Numbered from the stretch's first letter, positions 1-9,431 are shown. The stretch: 47,051 nt of DNA from an uncultured Fusobacteriaceae bacterium (GCA_947038515.1 CAMQWJ010000014.1:1-47051), one strand, 5' to 3'. Notes: generated from the letters alone by a model not told the origin. A program made the numbers and translations.

Positions 1-308
1 TTCTTTCCTTTTTCCAATAACTCCATTGTCATTCCTATCTTTTTTCTTAAAGCTACTTTCCCTTTTTCGTCTCTTCCATAGATCGGTACATCTTTTAATT
101 CTTCTCCATCTTTTATTTTTATTATTTCTCCATATATATCTTTCTTCGTTCGGAGAAAATAATTTGGATTTAACGCTTTGGATAAAATTGTACTTTCTTT
201 TTTTTCTAACATTTTCATATTTACAAACTGCCAATCTAAATTTGCTAACTGACAAAATGATAAGAGCTCTCTTTTAGTTATTTCTGGCTCTTTTGGTTTT
301 TCACTCAT
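1..308 (-). CDS. Partial paralogue of the 324-aa unknown protein (5' part only)
   Basis: An open frame runs from the ATG at 306-308 to the window edge without a stop (102 codons). It starts MSEKPKEPEITKRELLSF, identical to the start of the gene at 1553-2527. It also shares the block FLRTKKDIYGEIIKI and the block KKIGMTMELLEK, with scattered changes between them. A GGGGGAT ribosome-binding site precedes the ATG, and the gene follows the 352-aa gene at 324-1382 by 15 nt, exactly as in the other copy. It is therefore the second gene of a second tandem unit, cut by the window. Function is unknown. Confidence 0.75.
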   Translation of the reverse strand, partial: MSEKPKEPEITKRELLSFCQLANLDWQFVNMKMLEKKESTILSKALNPNYFLRTKKDIYGEIIKIKDGEELKDVPIYGRDEKGKVALRKKIGMTMELLEKGK

Positions 309-323
309 TTCTTATCCCCCTTT

Positions 324-1382
324 TTAGAATATTGATATATTTTTATTCCAATATATTATTTCTTCTGCTTTTATTGGTGTCCCAAATTTTTTAATAAGTG
401 TTCCACCTTTCTTTTCTTTATCATATATTGATAATATATAGGTTTTTATATTTGAATAATAATCTCTAAAATTTCCTTCGTTGTGCAAATCATCTCTTTT
501 TTTCATTTTAAAGTTATGTATATTTATCAACTTATCTTCTTCACTCGTTAACTTGTATCCTTTTGTTATTTTTGATACAAATTCATTTTTTGACTTCTCT
601 GTTGGATACTCTACCATTTTTCTATAATAATTCTTCTTCCTCTCTCCCAAATCACTAAACATTGACTTCTCCAACTCCTCAAAGTTATTACTTAAGATTC
701 GCTCATCTACAAAGTTTATTTCTAACATGGTATAATCATACATTCCTTTCTCTTTTAACATCTCTACATAACTCCATATCTTTTCTCTATATCTCGCTTC
801 TTCTACTTTACTTAATTTCTTCGTGAATATATATATAAACTGCGTTAACATCAATTTCGGATCTTTATTCAATCTTAAATTTTCTACACTTTCTTCAAAA
901 GTTGTTCCTAATGTGACATAGACTTGTGGCTCATTATTTAAATCTGTCAAATGATATTTTACAATTGTTTTTGCTCTTACAAATTTTCCAAAATGTTCCT
1001 CTAATAGTTTTTGAAAATATCTTTCTGTATCTTGGGTCAATCCTACCAGTCTATAGCTATCTCCTGACCTTACTAATCTTCCTCTCTTTATATCTACATA
1101 TGCTTCTACTGTATGTTCTTCTTCTTCTGGAGTTCCTATTTTAGATATAGGGACTATTTCTGTTTGATAAAACGACTCTCCTGCTGCACTCCTCTTATAC
1201 AAACCACCTATATCAAACTCTTCTCCATAATCTTTTCTTAACTGGTCTTCTAGCATTTTTCTTGCATTCTCTGTTGTTGCTCTTGGCTTGCTATAAGCAC
1301 CTTCTTTATTTAACAGTTTTACACTTAATAGAACTAATAATATTATTCCTAATAAACAGTATAGTATTTTCTTATTCTTCAT
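324..1382 (-). CDS. Membrane-anchored protein of unknown function, copy 2 (352 aa)
   Basis: The N-terminus has a short basic stretch and one hydrophobic segment (about residues 4-24), so it is a signal anchor or uncleaved signal; no lipobox is visible. The remainder is hydrophilic and probably sits outside the cytoplasmic membrane. I do not recognise the family. It is a close paralogue of the gene at 2543-3601: the first ~245 residues differ at only a few positions (K/N near residue 22, TTEN/TAEN, LEDQ/LDEQ), but the last ~105 residues differ at roughly a third of positions. Start context is AGGGGGATAT-ATG. A 324-aa-family gene follows 15 nt downstream, so the two are probably made together. 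Confidence 0.7.
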   Translation of the reverse strand: MKNKKILYCLLGIILLVLLSVKLLNKEGAYSKPRATTENARKMLEDQLRKDYGEEFDIGGLYKRSAAGESFYQTEIVPISKIGTPEEEEHTVEAYVDIKRGRLVRSGDSYRLVGLTQDTERYFQKLLEEHFGKFVRAKTIVKYHLTDLNNEPQVYVTLGTTFEESVENLRLNKDPKLMLTQFIYIFTKKLSKVEEARYREKIWSYVEMLKEKGMYDYTMLEINFVDERILSNNFEELEKSMFSDLGERKKNYYRKMVEYPTEKSKNEFVSKITKGYKLTSEEDKLINIHNFKMKKRDDLHNEGNFRDYYSNIKTYILSIYDKEKKGGTLIKKFGTPIKAEEIIYWNKNISIF

Positions 1383-1552
1383 ATATCCCCCTAGTATTCT
1401 TTTTTTATATTAAAACAATACTTAATTTTTTAAATATTCTTTTAATATATCTACTTTATTAAATTAATTTTTTTATAATTAAATATTTATCTCTTATATA
1501 AAGACTTTAGTTCATAATTAGATATATGTCAATAGAACTACTCTATTAGTTT

Positions 1553-2527
1553 TCATATTTTATATAACCTTTCTTTATTGTTTACTATGGATAGATTCTT
1601 TACCACTCCTCCATATACTGTTAGCCCTACTACTCCACAATAAATTACTTGTTCTAAAATTGCTTTTCTTTCTATTCGTTCTACTTTATTTTTCATGTTT
1701 TCTTCTATTATCTCTCGTTCTGGTATGTGTAAATAGGACCATCTTTCTAGTATGATTTGTTCTTCCATGGATAAATGCCGTGTATCTCCCCAATCTTTTA
1801 ATTTTTGTTCTGGTATTTGACCTCTCAATACTAATAAGATATCTTTAGTTGCTTTCTGTACTATTTTTCCTTCTGTTTCCTGTTCTGGGTTTCCTTCAAA
1901 TATTTTTACTTCACTATCTGTACTCCAACTTGATTCTAAATAATCTTTATTTCTTTTCTTTTCCAATATTTTCTTTACTTCTGCTTTTAATCCTTCCTTT
2001 TCTTCTCTTTCTTCTCTTAAATATCTCGCTCTCACTTTTCTTTCTATTTCTTCTTTACTCAGTTTTTTATTTACTTCTTCATCAGCTAATTCTTTTCCTA
2101 TTTCTATATTTATTTCTTCCTCTCTTGATCCCTTCATCATCTCACATGATAACTTATAGTTGTCATATCCCTCTATTACTTCCCATTCGTCTAAATATTT
2201 CCCTTCAGAGTTTCCAAACTCTTTCTTCTCCAGTAACTCCATTGTCATTCCTATCTTTTTTCTTAAAGCTATTCGCCCTTCTTCGTCTCTTCCATAGATT
2301 TCTATATTCTTCCACTCTTTTACTTTGTCTATTTTTATTATTTCTCCATATATATCTTTCTTCGTTCGGAGAAAATAATTTGAATTTAACGCTTTGGATA
2401 AAATTAGGCTTTTTTCTTTCTCTCTCACAAATTTCAAATCTACAAATTGCCAATCTAAATTTGCTAACTGACAAAATGATAAGAGCTCTCTTTTCGTTAT
2501 TTCTGGCTCTTTTGGTTTTTCACTCAT
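1553..2527 (-). CDS. Unknown charged protein with C-terminal hydrophobic segment (324 aa)
   Basis: Unrecognised family. Residues 1-110 form a mixed region shared with the partial copy at 1-308. Residues ~150-215 are extremely rich in Glu, Lys and Arg and look helical or coiled-coil. A region containing DTRHLSMEEQIILERW follows. One hydrophobic segment (about residues 291-313, ILEQVIYCGVVGLTVYGGVV) lies near the C-terminus, suggesting tail anchoring or a pore-like segment. There is no signal peptide. The gene starts 15 nt after the stop of the 352-aa gene (2543) with GGGGGAT as ribosome-binding site, so the pair looks like a functional couple. Toxin/immunity or envelope roles are possible but unsupported. 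Confidence 0.65.
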   Translation of the reverse strand: MSEKPKEPEITKRELLSFCQLANLDWQFVDLKFVREKEKSLILSKALNSNYFLRTKKDIYGEIIKIDKVKEWKNIEIYGRDEEGRIALRKKIGMTMELLEKKEFGNSEGKYLDEWEVIEGYDNYKLSCEMMKGSREEEINIEIGKELADEEVNKKLSKEEIERKVRARYLREEREEKEGLKAEVKKILEKKRNKDYLESSWSTDSEVKIFEGNPEQETEGKIVQKATKDILLVLRGQIPEQKLKDWGDTRHLSMEEQIILERWSYLHIPEREIIEENMKNKVERIERKAILEQVIYCGVVGLTVYGGVVKNLSIVNNKERLYKI

Positions 2528-2542
2528 TTCTTATCCCCCTTT

Positions 2543-3601
2543 TTAGAATATTGATATATTATTATTCCAATATATTATTTCTTCGGACTTTCTAGCTGCT
2601 CCAAAATCTTTAATAATTAATCCACCTTTTCTCTCTTCATCATAAATTGATAGTATATAGGTTTTTATATTTGAATAATAATCTCTAAAATTTCCTATTT
2701 CATCCAGCTCTCCCCTTTCTTTCATTTTAAACTTATGGAGATTCTTTGATTTTTCTTCTTCACTCGTTACCTTGTATCCCTTACTTACTTCTTTTACAAA
2801 GTTTTTTCGGGATTTATTTGTCGGATATTCTACCATATATTCATAAAAATTTTCTTTCCTCTCTCCCAAATCACTAAACATTGACTTCTCCAACTCCTCA
2901 AAGTTATTACTTAAGATTCGCTCATCTACAAAGTTTATTTCTAACATGGTATAATCATACATTCCTTTCTCTTTTAACATCTCTACATAACTCCATATCT
3001 TTTCTCTATATCTCGCTTCTTCTACTTTACTTAATTTCTTCGTGAATATATATATAAACTGCGTTAACATCAATTTCGGATCTTTATTCAATCTTAAATT
3101 TTCTACACTTTCTTCAAAAGTTGTTCCTAATGTGACATAGACTTGTGGCTCATTATTTAAATCTGTCAAATGATATTTTACAATTGTTTTTGCTCTTACA
3201 AATTTTCCAAAATGTTCCTCTAATAGTTTTTGAAAATATCTTTCTGTATCTTGGGTCAATCCTACCAGTCTATAGCTATCTCCTGACCTTACTAATCTTC
3301 CTCTCTTTATATCTACATATGCTTCTACTGTATGTTCTTCTTCTTCTGGAGTTCCTATTTTAGATATAGGGACTATTTCTGTTTGATAAAACGACTCTCC
3401 TGCTGCACTCCTCTTATACAAACCACCTATATCAAACTCTTCTCCATAATCTTTTCTTAACTGCTCATCTAACATTTTTCTTGCATTTTCTGCTGTTGCT
3501 CTTGGTTTGCTATAAGCACCTTCTTTATTTAACAAGTTTACACTTAATAGAACTAATAATATTATTCCTAATAAACAATATAGTATTTTTTTATTCTTCA
3601 T
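2543..3601 (-). CDS. Membrane-anchored protein of unknown function, copy 1 (352 aa)
   Basis: Paralogue of the gene at 324-1382 with the same length, the same hydrophobic N-terminal segment (about residues 4-24) and the same end (KNISIF there, NNISIF here). Identity is almost complete to about residue 245 and then drops sharply. The conserved segment FRDYYSNIKTYILSIYD reappears within the divergent tail. The promoter-proximal sequence ATACTAGGGGGATATATG is also shared. This is the first gene of the first two-gene unit. No catalytic motif is apparent. Confidence 0.7.
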   Translation of the reverse strand: MKNKKILYCLLGIILLVLLSVNLLNKEGAYSKPRATAENARKMLDEQLRKDYGEEFDIGGLYKRSAAGESFYQTEIVPISKIGTPEEEEHTVEAYVDIKRGRLVRSGDSYRLVGLTQDTERYFQKLLEEHFGKFVRAKTIVKYHLTDLNNEPQVYVTLGTTFEESVENLRLNKDPKLMLTQFIYIFTKKLSKVEEARYREKIWSYVEMLKEKGMYDYTMLEINFVDERILSNNFEELEKSMFSDLGERKENFYEYMVEYPTNKSRKNFVKEVSKGYKVTSEEEKSKNLHKFKMKERGELDEIGNFRDYYSNIKTYILSIYDEERKGGLIIKDFGAARKSEEIIYWNNNISIF

Positions 3602-3819
3602 ATATCCCCCTAGTATTCTTTTTTACTTAAAATTCTTATCTTCATCTATTTTTCTCCAATCTTTCTTTAAAGTATACATTACTTTTATTTAATTTACAAA
3701 TTAGCCTCTTAAATAACATTTTAAACTTCTAGTCTCTAAATTCTAGCTTTCCCTTATGCTCTATCAAAAAGGTAATTTTTATTTTATAACACAAATATTT
3801 TAATTCCATCCTCTTAATA

Positions 3820-3858
3820 AAATAGAGAACCACAGAATAATTTCTGTAGTTCTCTATT
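3820..3858 (-). terminator. Terminator of the corrinoid uptake operon
   Basis: A long inverted repeat, AATAGAGAAC plus ACAGAA pairing with TTCTGT plus GTTCTCTATT, lies 15 nt past the stop of the ABC ATPase gene. A T-rich stretch follows on the minus strand. The rest of the gap 3602-3872 shows no other structure I can support. Confidence 0.75.
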
Positions 3859-3872
3859 TATTAGATATAGGT

Positions 3873-4622
3873 TTATAAAAAAATTACCAGAGGTGTTTGG
3901 TTTGTTGGGTGTTTTACTACTTTACACTGAATATCAAAAATTTCAAAAATATTTTTCTCTGTAAATACTACTTCTGGTGTCCCCTCTAAAATTAATTCAC
4001 CATTTTTAATAGCATAAATATAATCACAATACGAACTTGCAATGTTCATATCATGAATAACTGATAAAGTCGTTCTATCTATCTCTTTTATCAATTTCAT
4101 TATTTGAAGTTGATATTTAATATCTAAATGATTAGTTGGTTCATCTAATATTAATAATTCACTTTTCTGAACTAGAGCTCTGGCAATTAAAACTCTTTGC
4201 ATCTCTCCACCTGATAATGTTAAAAAACTTCTATCTTTTGTATGTTCCATACCAACTTGTTTTAATGCTGAAATTATTTCTTCTTTTTTATATATGGAAA
4301 AAATTGATTTTTCATGAGTATACCGCCCCATTTCAACTATTTCTTCCACTGTAAAATCAAAATTAATCTCTTGCTTTTGAGCCAATATAGCCACTTGTTT
4401 AGCTAATTCTCTTGGTTTGTATTCCTCTATTAAAATATCATTAACAGTAATCGTTCCTTTCTGATATTTAAGATATCTATATACATTTTTCAAAAGAGTA
4501 GTTTTACCACAACCATTTGGTCCTATAATTCCAACATTTTTTTTTGATTTTACATTTAAACTTATATTTTTTAATATTTCAATATTTTCAATAGAGAAAT
4601 TTAAGTTTTTAATTTTTAACAT
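3873..4622 (-). CDS. btuD: Corrinoid ABC transporter ATP-binding protein (BtuD-type)
   Basis: ATPase subunit of an inner-membrane importer of the FecCD/BtuCD class. Visible motifs are Walker A GPNGCGKTTLL (about residues 34-44), signature LSGGEMQRVLIARAL (about 137-151) and Walker B LLILDEPTNHLD followed by the switch histidine in SVIHDMN. At 249 aa the length is normal. Its ATG directly follows the permease stop (TAGATG), indicating translational coupling. The family alone cannot separate iron-siderophore, haem and B12 systems. The assignment to corrinoids rests on the cobalamin riboswitch at the head of the operon. Confidence 0.85.
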   Translation of the reverse strand: MLKIKNLNFSIENIEILKNISLNVKSKKNVGIIGPNGCGKTTLLKNVYRYLKYQKGTITVNDILIEEYKPRELAKQVAILAQKQEINFDFTVEEIVEMGRYTHEKSIFSIYKKEEIISALKQVGMEHTKDRSFLTLSGGEMQRVLIARALVQKSELLILDEPTNHLDIKYQLQIMKLIKEIDRTTLSVIHDMNIASSYCDYIYAIKNGELILEGTPEVVFTEKNIFEIFDIQCKVVKHPTNQTPLVIFL

Positions 4623-5669
4623 CTAATTTCCTCCAAATCTATAAGTTTTTTTTCTTAGCATATTCAAGAAAAAAGGTGCACCTATAAGGGAAGTTATAAC
4701 TCCTATTGGTATTTCTTGAGAACTTAATATACTTCTACTAAGAGTATCAGTAAAAATTAGAAATAATCCACCTAAAAGTACAGATATAGGAATAATTTTC
4801 TTATGATTTCCTCCCACTAGTCCTCTTACTATATGAGGAATAACAAGCCCCACAAAACCAATGATTCCAGTGTTAGAAACAACAATTCCAGTTAAAAAAG
4901 TTGCTACTAATACAATTAAAATACGAGTCTTTTTAACATCTACTCCAAGAGAAATAGCATTTTCATCTCCTGTTATTAAAATGTTAAGCTCTCTATATTT
5001 AGGATATATTAAAACAAGTGAAATTATTAAACTAAAAAATATAAAAGGGACATATTCCCAATTAGAACCTGATAAACTCCCAGCCATCCAGAAAAGTGCA
5101 GAACGAACTTCTCTATCATTTGGTGCAATCATTATCATTAATGTCGTTATACCTGAAAAAAAAGATGATACTGCAACTCCAATCAATACTAGTTTAGAGG
5201 TTGAAAATGAACTTGCTCCTGAAAAATAGAATACAATAAAGGCTGTTAAAAGTCCAAATATAAAAGAAACTAATGGAACTGATAAAAAAGGTGCACTTCC
5301 TAAAAATAATAGGGCTAATACTGCTCCAGTACTGGCTCCTGAAGATATTCCTAATATATATGGACTCGCTAATGAATTTCTTGTTAGACACTGCATTAAT
5401 ATTCCCACAAATGCAAGAGCTCCCCCTGAAATAAAACCTATAATTAATCTTGGGATTCTCAAGTTCCAAACAATAAGTTCTGAACTTGCTTTCCAATTTT
5501 GAGTAAATATTTCTCTATTCAATGTTTTATTGACAATTATCTTATATACATCCCCTGTATCTAAGGAAACAACTCCAAAAGTAACTATAAATATAGAAAA
5601 TAGGCAAATAGTTATAATAAGAAGTAAAGAAAGTGTTCTATAATTTTTAATTGATTTTATCAATGGCAT
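4623..5669 (-). CDS. btuC: Corrinoid ABC transporter permease (BtuC/FecCD family)
   Basis: A 348-aa polytopic membrane protein with about ten hydrophobic segments and the FecCD hallmarks: an N-terminal segment ending in LRIPRLIIGFISGGALAFVG, then GISSGASTGAV, and near the C-terminus FVGLVIPHIVRGLVG and ILSSQEIPIGVITSLIGAPFF. The last of these forms the coupling region with the ATPase. It would pass the substrate delivered by the binding protein across the inner membrane. The 5' end overlaps the binding-protein gene by 23 nt, and the 3' end abuts the ATPase gene. Substrate assignment comes from context, mainly the riboswitch. Confidence 0.85.
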   Translation of the reverse strand: MPLIKSIKNYRTLSLLLIITICLFSIFIVTFGVVSLDTGDVYKIIVNKTLNREIFTQNWKASSELIVWNLRIPRLIIGFISGGALAFVGILMQCLTRNSLASPYILGISSGASTGAVLALLFLGSAPFLSVPLVSFIFGLLTAFIVFYFSGASSFSTSKLVLIGVAVSSFFSGITTLMIMIAPNDREVRSALFWMAGSLSGSNWEYVPFIFFSLIISLVLIYPKYRELNILITGDENAISLGVDVKKTRILIVLVATFLTGIVVSNTGIIGFVGLVIPHIVRGLVGGNHKKIIPISVLLGGLFLIFTDTLSRSILSSQEIPIGVITSLIGAPFFLNMLRKKTYRFGGN

Positions 5670-6537
5670 TTTTCCTCTCTCCGTGCAATCCTATTGCGAT
5701 TTTTTTTACTCCTTGATTCATTCTGATACCAGCTGAAAGATATTCAAGCCCTACAACTATAAATTTATTATTTTTTACAGCTTCTAAATCTTTAATTGGA
5801 GATTTTTCTTTTAAAAATTTTATTTTAGATTCAGCAGTGCTACTTCCATAATCAACAATCAAAATAAATTCAGGATTTTCTCCTAAAACTTTTTCCCAAC
5901 TACCATTTATAAAATTTCCATTAGTTTCAGAAAAAATATTTTTTCCACCAGCAAGATCAATAAGAGTATTTGGAATACCACTTCCCCCTATTGTAAAAGG
6001 TAAAATAGTACCTGAATCATATGCAAAAATTTTCTTTTTTTCTACTGGTAAAGTAACTTTAATTTCTGTTAATTCTTTTTCCATCTTTTCAACTACTTCT
6101 TTTGCATTTTTCTCCAAGTTAAATATCTTTCCTAATTCTAAAATATCAGCATACACTGTCTCTATCTTATTACTTTTTAATGATTTTATAATCAAAACTC
6201 TAACTCCATTATTTTTTAGTTCTTCCACTGGTCCTAGATTTTTACGATCAAGAATAGAATCCCAACCAGTTAGAAAATCTGGCTCCACTGAATAAAAAAG
6301 TTCTTTACTCATATTTTTTTCTGACAAAACTGGTATTTTATCATATTTTTCTTTTAACTCTGGTAGTATAGGATTATCTAGCCACGCTGTTCCTATCATT
6401 TGTTTTTCTGCTCCAATAGATAACAAAATTTCTGTTGTAAATTGAGAAGTAGAAACAGCTCTTTTAGGAACTGTTGAAAAAGCAAAACTATTTAAAACTA
6501 ATATACCAAAGAGGATACATATATATTTTTCTTTCAC
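5647..6537 (-). CDS. btuF: Periplasmic corrinoid-binding protein (BtuF/FepB-like)
   Basis: A 296-aa class III substrate-binding protein. It has a signal peptide (hydrophobic residues 5-20, ending near SFAFS) and two lobes: TSQFTTEILLSIGAEKQMIG starts the first, and AYDSGTILPFTIGGSGIPNTL followed by LAGGKNIF starts the second. No lipobox cysteine is present, so it is likely soluble in the periplasm. The start is GTG with GGAG seven bases upstream. It lies between tonB and the permease gene and overlaps the latter. BtuF is inferred from the riboswitch; the fold alone would also fit haem or siderophore binding. Confidence 0.8.
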   Translation of the reverse strand: MKEKYICILFGILVLNSFAFSTVPKRAVSTSQFTTEILLSIGAEKQMIGTAWLDNPILPELKEKYDKIPVLSEKNMSKELFYSVEPDFLTGWDSILDRKNLGPVEELKNNGVRVLIIKSLKSNKIETVYADILELGKIFNLEKNAKEVVEKMEKELTEIKVTLPVEKKKIFAYDSGTILPFTIGGSGIPNTLIDLAGGKNIFSETNGNFINGSWEKVLGENPEFILIVDYGSSTAESKIKFLKEKSPIKDLEAVKNNKFIVVGLEYLSAGIRMNQGVKKIAIGLHGERKNAIDKIN

Positions 6538-6552
6538 AATAATCTCCTTTCT

Positions 6553-7254
6553 TTATCTGAAATTAAATTTATAGTTTTTATAAAAATAAAATTTAATTTT
6601 TTTATTTTTATAGACAATAGGCTCAAACTTAAAGGATTTTATTGATATTTTTACTTCTTCACGAAATCCATATGATGTTTGATTATCTAAAAATATAATC
6701 TCTTCAACTTTACCAGTTAAACCAATTAAAAATTTAGTTTTTATTATAACTTCTTTCTTATATCCCATTCTTTTTGCCATCTTTGGATATTTAGGTGGGA
6801 CTTCCTTTATTATTCTATAATTAATATCACTGTTTAAATCCATATCTCCAATATAACTACCATCAGAAGATTGAGTTAATTTATTAAAATCTCCCTTTTG
6901 TAAACCACTGTTTTTTACTAATGAAGTATTATCTGAAACCTCTGTTTCTTTATTTTTTATTTTGTTTTCTATTTTTTTTACTTTCTCTACTTTAATTTTA
7001 TGTTTCATTTTATTTTGTTTTTTTATTTTAGACTTCTTATTAGTTTCAATTTCTTTTTCTTTAACTACACTCTTTTTTTCTATATCTTTAGTAGAATTTG
7101 AATTTTTACTACTACTTACACTAGAACTTAACCTATTTACAGATACTTGTATTTTTCCTATTTTTAAATTAGGTTTAGGAGCATTAATAAAATAACTATA
7201 AAAACCTAGAAAAATTAATAAATGTATAAAGATTGATATCATATAATGTTTCAC
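6553..7254 (-). CDS. tonB: TonB energy-transducing protein
   Basis: A 233-aa protein with one N-terminal membrane helix (about residues 4-24, preceded by MKHY), then a long Lys/Glu/Ser-rich periplasmic linker (about 40-130) in place of the usual Pro-rich linker. It ends in a TonB C-terminal domain (about 150-233) starting PPKYPKMAKRMGYKKEVIIK. It spans the periplasm to open the outer-membrane receptor encoded just upstream. The likely start is GTG after AAGGGG. ExbB and ExbD are not in the window, so it must use a pair encoded elsewhere. The Lys-rich linker is unusual beside enterobacterial TonB. Confidence 0.85.
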   Translation of the reverse strand: MKHYMISIFIHLLIFLGFYSYFINAPKPNLKIGKIQVSVNRLSSSVSSSKNSNSTKDIEKKSVVKEKEIETNKKSKIKKQNKMKHKIKVEKVKKIENKIKNKETEVSDNTSLVKNSGLQKGDFNKLTQSSDGSYIGDMDLNSDINYRIIKEVPPKYPKMAKRMGYKKEVIIKTKFLIGLTGKVEEIIFLDNQTSYGFREEVKISIKSFKFEPIVYKNKKIKFYFYKNYKFNFR

Positions 7255-7290
7255 AAGATGCCCCTTATTTCAATTTAATACATAAAAAGA

Positions 7291-9324
7291 TTAAAAACTA
7301 TATTTTATACTCACTGTATAAACTCTTCCAGGTGCAGGTAGTTTTTGTTGTATAACATATTCATCTCCCAACGGAGACCAACCCCAAGCTCCTACATATC
7401 TTGCATACTGTTCATCAAAAACATTGTCAATTCTAGCAGTTAATAGTAGGTTATCATTTATTCTATATGATGAAAAAATATCTAAAGTTATATAACTCTT
7501 TACTTTCTCTTCATATTTTGAAAGATTACTTTCAGGTCCTGTTGAAGGTAAAACACTAGTATCAAGATATTTTAAATAATCTAAATTATAAATAGAACCA
7601 TGATAAAGAGCATCTGCTCCTACAGAAAAATTAGGTGTGAAATTATATGTTGTTCCTAAAGTTAGTTTCCAGTTTGGTACACTTGGCAGCTCTTTCCCAT
7701 TGGTTATATCATTAGATTTAATTTCATGGTGTAAATAAGTTACTCCACCTCTAACTGTCAATTTATCAAAATAATGTTCCATATAAAGTTCTGCACCAAT
7801 TTTATTAACTTTCCCAATATTAGCAGTAACACTTTTATCCCATTCATCAGGGTCTAAAGGTATTTTTGAATATAAATAATTGTTTGATTTTGTATAATAA
7901 ACTGAAGCTGATAAATAAGTATCATTAATATATTCTTTTATTCCAAGTTCAATAGTATTTGTTGTTTGTGATTCAGGTTCTCCCTGAAAAGTCCCTATTT
8001 CTGATACATCTGGAGTTCTAAATGCTTGAGCATAGCTTAAATATGCTGAACCTGTCTCTGAATATAAATAATTTACAGCAAGTTCTATAGAAGTATTATT
8101 AAATTTCTTATTATCTTTTTGATACCATTTATCTGCTGGAATAACTCCAGTTAATTTTTTATAATAGAAATCGTAGTTAGTAAAATCTCTTCTTATTCCT
8201 TGAGTAAACTGGAACTTATTATAATTAATTTTATTCAATACAAACAGCCCATAATTATCTTTTTTAGATTCTAACGTTCCTCTATCTGCTGTACTCTCTG
8301 AATCTGTATGATATGATAAATCTCCACCTAAAATAATATGGCTATCTGTTAAGTATTTAACTTTAAATTGTGATCTTATATACTCTTTCCTCTCTTTATA
8401 TATATTAGTTTTATATTTTCCTAATTTTTTATCATATGGTGATGAATCATTATGTAAATAATTTGCAGATAATAAAAATTCAATATTTTCATTTATTTCT
8501 TTTCGGTATTTACCTTGAAAATCATTATATTCATATTTCCTTTTATTAAGGTTTATTACCTCTTTATTATCCATATAATAAGGGATTGTCGTTCCTAAAT
8601 CCTTACTTCCTTTAGAATAATTATATTTAAATTCAATCTCACCATCTTCCAGTAAATATTTTCCTAAAAATCTAGTATTCAATTTTTCAATATCTTCATC
8701 ATCTCTAAATGCCTTTGAATTATATTGTGTTATTCCAACACTAGTTAAAAATTTATCTCCTATCATTGTACCATAATCTAAATTTTCTTCATACAAATTA
8801 TTACTACCTATTTTCATTGATAAAGAACCATAATTTAATTCTTGTTTTGCTGATTTTGTAATAATATTAATAATTCCACCAATAGCCCCACTTCCATAAA
8901 GAACTCCACCAGAATTAGGTATAACCTCTATTTTTTCAATTGTTTCCATTGGAATTTGAGATATAGAATAGCTACTTGATGCCCCTCCTCCTATTGCATT
9001 AAGAGGTATCCCATCTACAGTAACAATAATATTTTTATTGGCATACATTGGGTTTTGTCCTCTAAGATCAAACCTTATATCTCCACCTGCATATTCCTTA
9101 ACTAATAATCCCGGAACATTTCTAAGAGCATCTACTAAATCTTTTGCTCCTGTTGTCTCAATCTCATCTTTTGTTATTATAGATATATTAGAGGGGGTAT
9201 CCCTTACATTTGTTTCAAAATCTTCCGTTGATATCACACTTTCTTCAAGTCTTATTTCTTTTAGAGGTTCCCCCCATAGATTTAAACTAAGAATTAATAT
9301 TAAAAAACTAATCTTTTTTAACAA
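7291..9324 (-). CDS. btuB: TonB-dependent outer-membrane receptor, probably for corrinoids
   Basis: A 677-aa receptor with a signal peptide (about residues 1-18) and a TonB-box-like EESVIST. The plug domain (about 30-155) contains TPSNISIITKDEIE, LRNVPGLLV, VTVDGIPLNA and SGAIGGIINIITK. A 22-strand-type barrel follows and ends in VSIKYSF with the terminal aromatic residue recognised by BAM. The start is probably TTG with GGGGGA seven bases upstream. As the first gene after the cobalamin riboswitch, it should be switched off when cobalamin is plentiful. BtuB is therefore the best name, although the barrel sequence itself does not prove the ligand. Confidence 0.85.
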   Translation of the reverse strand: MLKKISFLILILSLNLWGEPLKEIRLEESVISTEDFETNVRDTPSNISIITKDEIETTGAKDLVDALRNVPGLLVKEYAGGDIRFDLRGQNPMYANKNIIVTVDGIPLNAIGGGASSSYSISQIPMETIEKIEVIPNSGGVLYGSGAIGGIINIITKSAKQELNYGSLSMKIGSNNLYEENLDYGTMIGDKFLTSVGITQYNSKAFRDDEDIEKLNTRFLGKYLLEDGEIEFKYNYSKGSKDLGTTIPYYMDNKEVINLNKRKYEYNDFQGKYRKEINENIEFLLSANYLHNDSSPYDKKLGKYKTNIYKERKEYIRSQFKVKYLTDSHIILGGDLSYHTDSESTADRGTLESKKDNYGLFVLNKINYNKFQFTQGIRRDFTNYDFYYKKLTGVIPADKWYQKDNKKFNNTSIELAVNYLYSETGSAYLSYAQAFRTPDVSEIGTFQGEPESQTTNTIELGIKEYINDTYLSASVYYTKSNNYLYSKIPLDPDEWDKSVTANIGKVNKIGAELYMEHYFDKLTVRGGVTYLHHEIKSNDITNGKELPSVPNWKLTLGTTYNFTPNFSVGADALYHGSIYNLDYLKYLDTSVLPSTGPESNLSKYEEKVKSYITLDIFSSYRINDNLLLTARIDNVFDEQYARYVGAWGWSPLGDEYVIQQKLPAPGRVYTVSIKYSF

Positions 9325-9382
9325 ATTGATTCCCCCTTTATTTTGTATTATAACGTAGTATCAATGATAAAAAATATCAAAT

Positions 9383-9414
9383 AAAAAAGTCCACCCAAAA
9401 ATAGAGTAGACTTT
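9383..9414 (-). terminator. Leader terminator between riboswitch and btuB
   Basis: On the minus strand AAAGTCTAC pairs with GTGGACTTT (one G-U pair) around an 11-nt loop, followed by a run of six T. It lies between the riboswitch and the btuB start codon. It is thus the likely expression platform: ligand binding lets it form and stops transcription. I did not find the competing antiterminator pairing by eye. Confidence 0.75.
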
Positions 9415-9431
9415 CACTGTTATATATACAA

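Larger units (their letters stand above)
1..3601 (-). repeat. Tandem duplication of a two-gene unit
   Basis: Unit 1 is 3601-1553 and unit 2 is 1382-1. Each carries the 352-aa gene, a 15-nt spacer and the 324-aa gene. The nucleotide sequence from about 720 to 1240 is repeated almost exactly at about 2940-3460, which points to recent duplication or gene conversion. The 3' parts of the 352-aa genes and the central part of the 324-aa genes are much less alike. The 170 nt between the units (1383-1552) hold nothing I recognise. Further copies may lie beyond the left edge. Confidence 0.8.

Noticed and set aside
1849-2595. Long Leu/Phe-rich plus-strand reading frame of 248 codons
   Set aside because: It lies opposite the conserved minus-strand gene pair, its composition is what complementing Glu/Lys/Arg-rich genes produces, and no ribosome-binding site supports it.
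5194-5496. 100-codon minus-strand frame inside the btuC gene
   Set aside because: Alternate frame of a well-supported permease gene; no family features.
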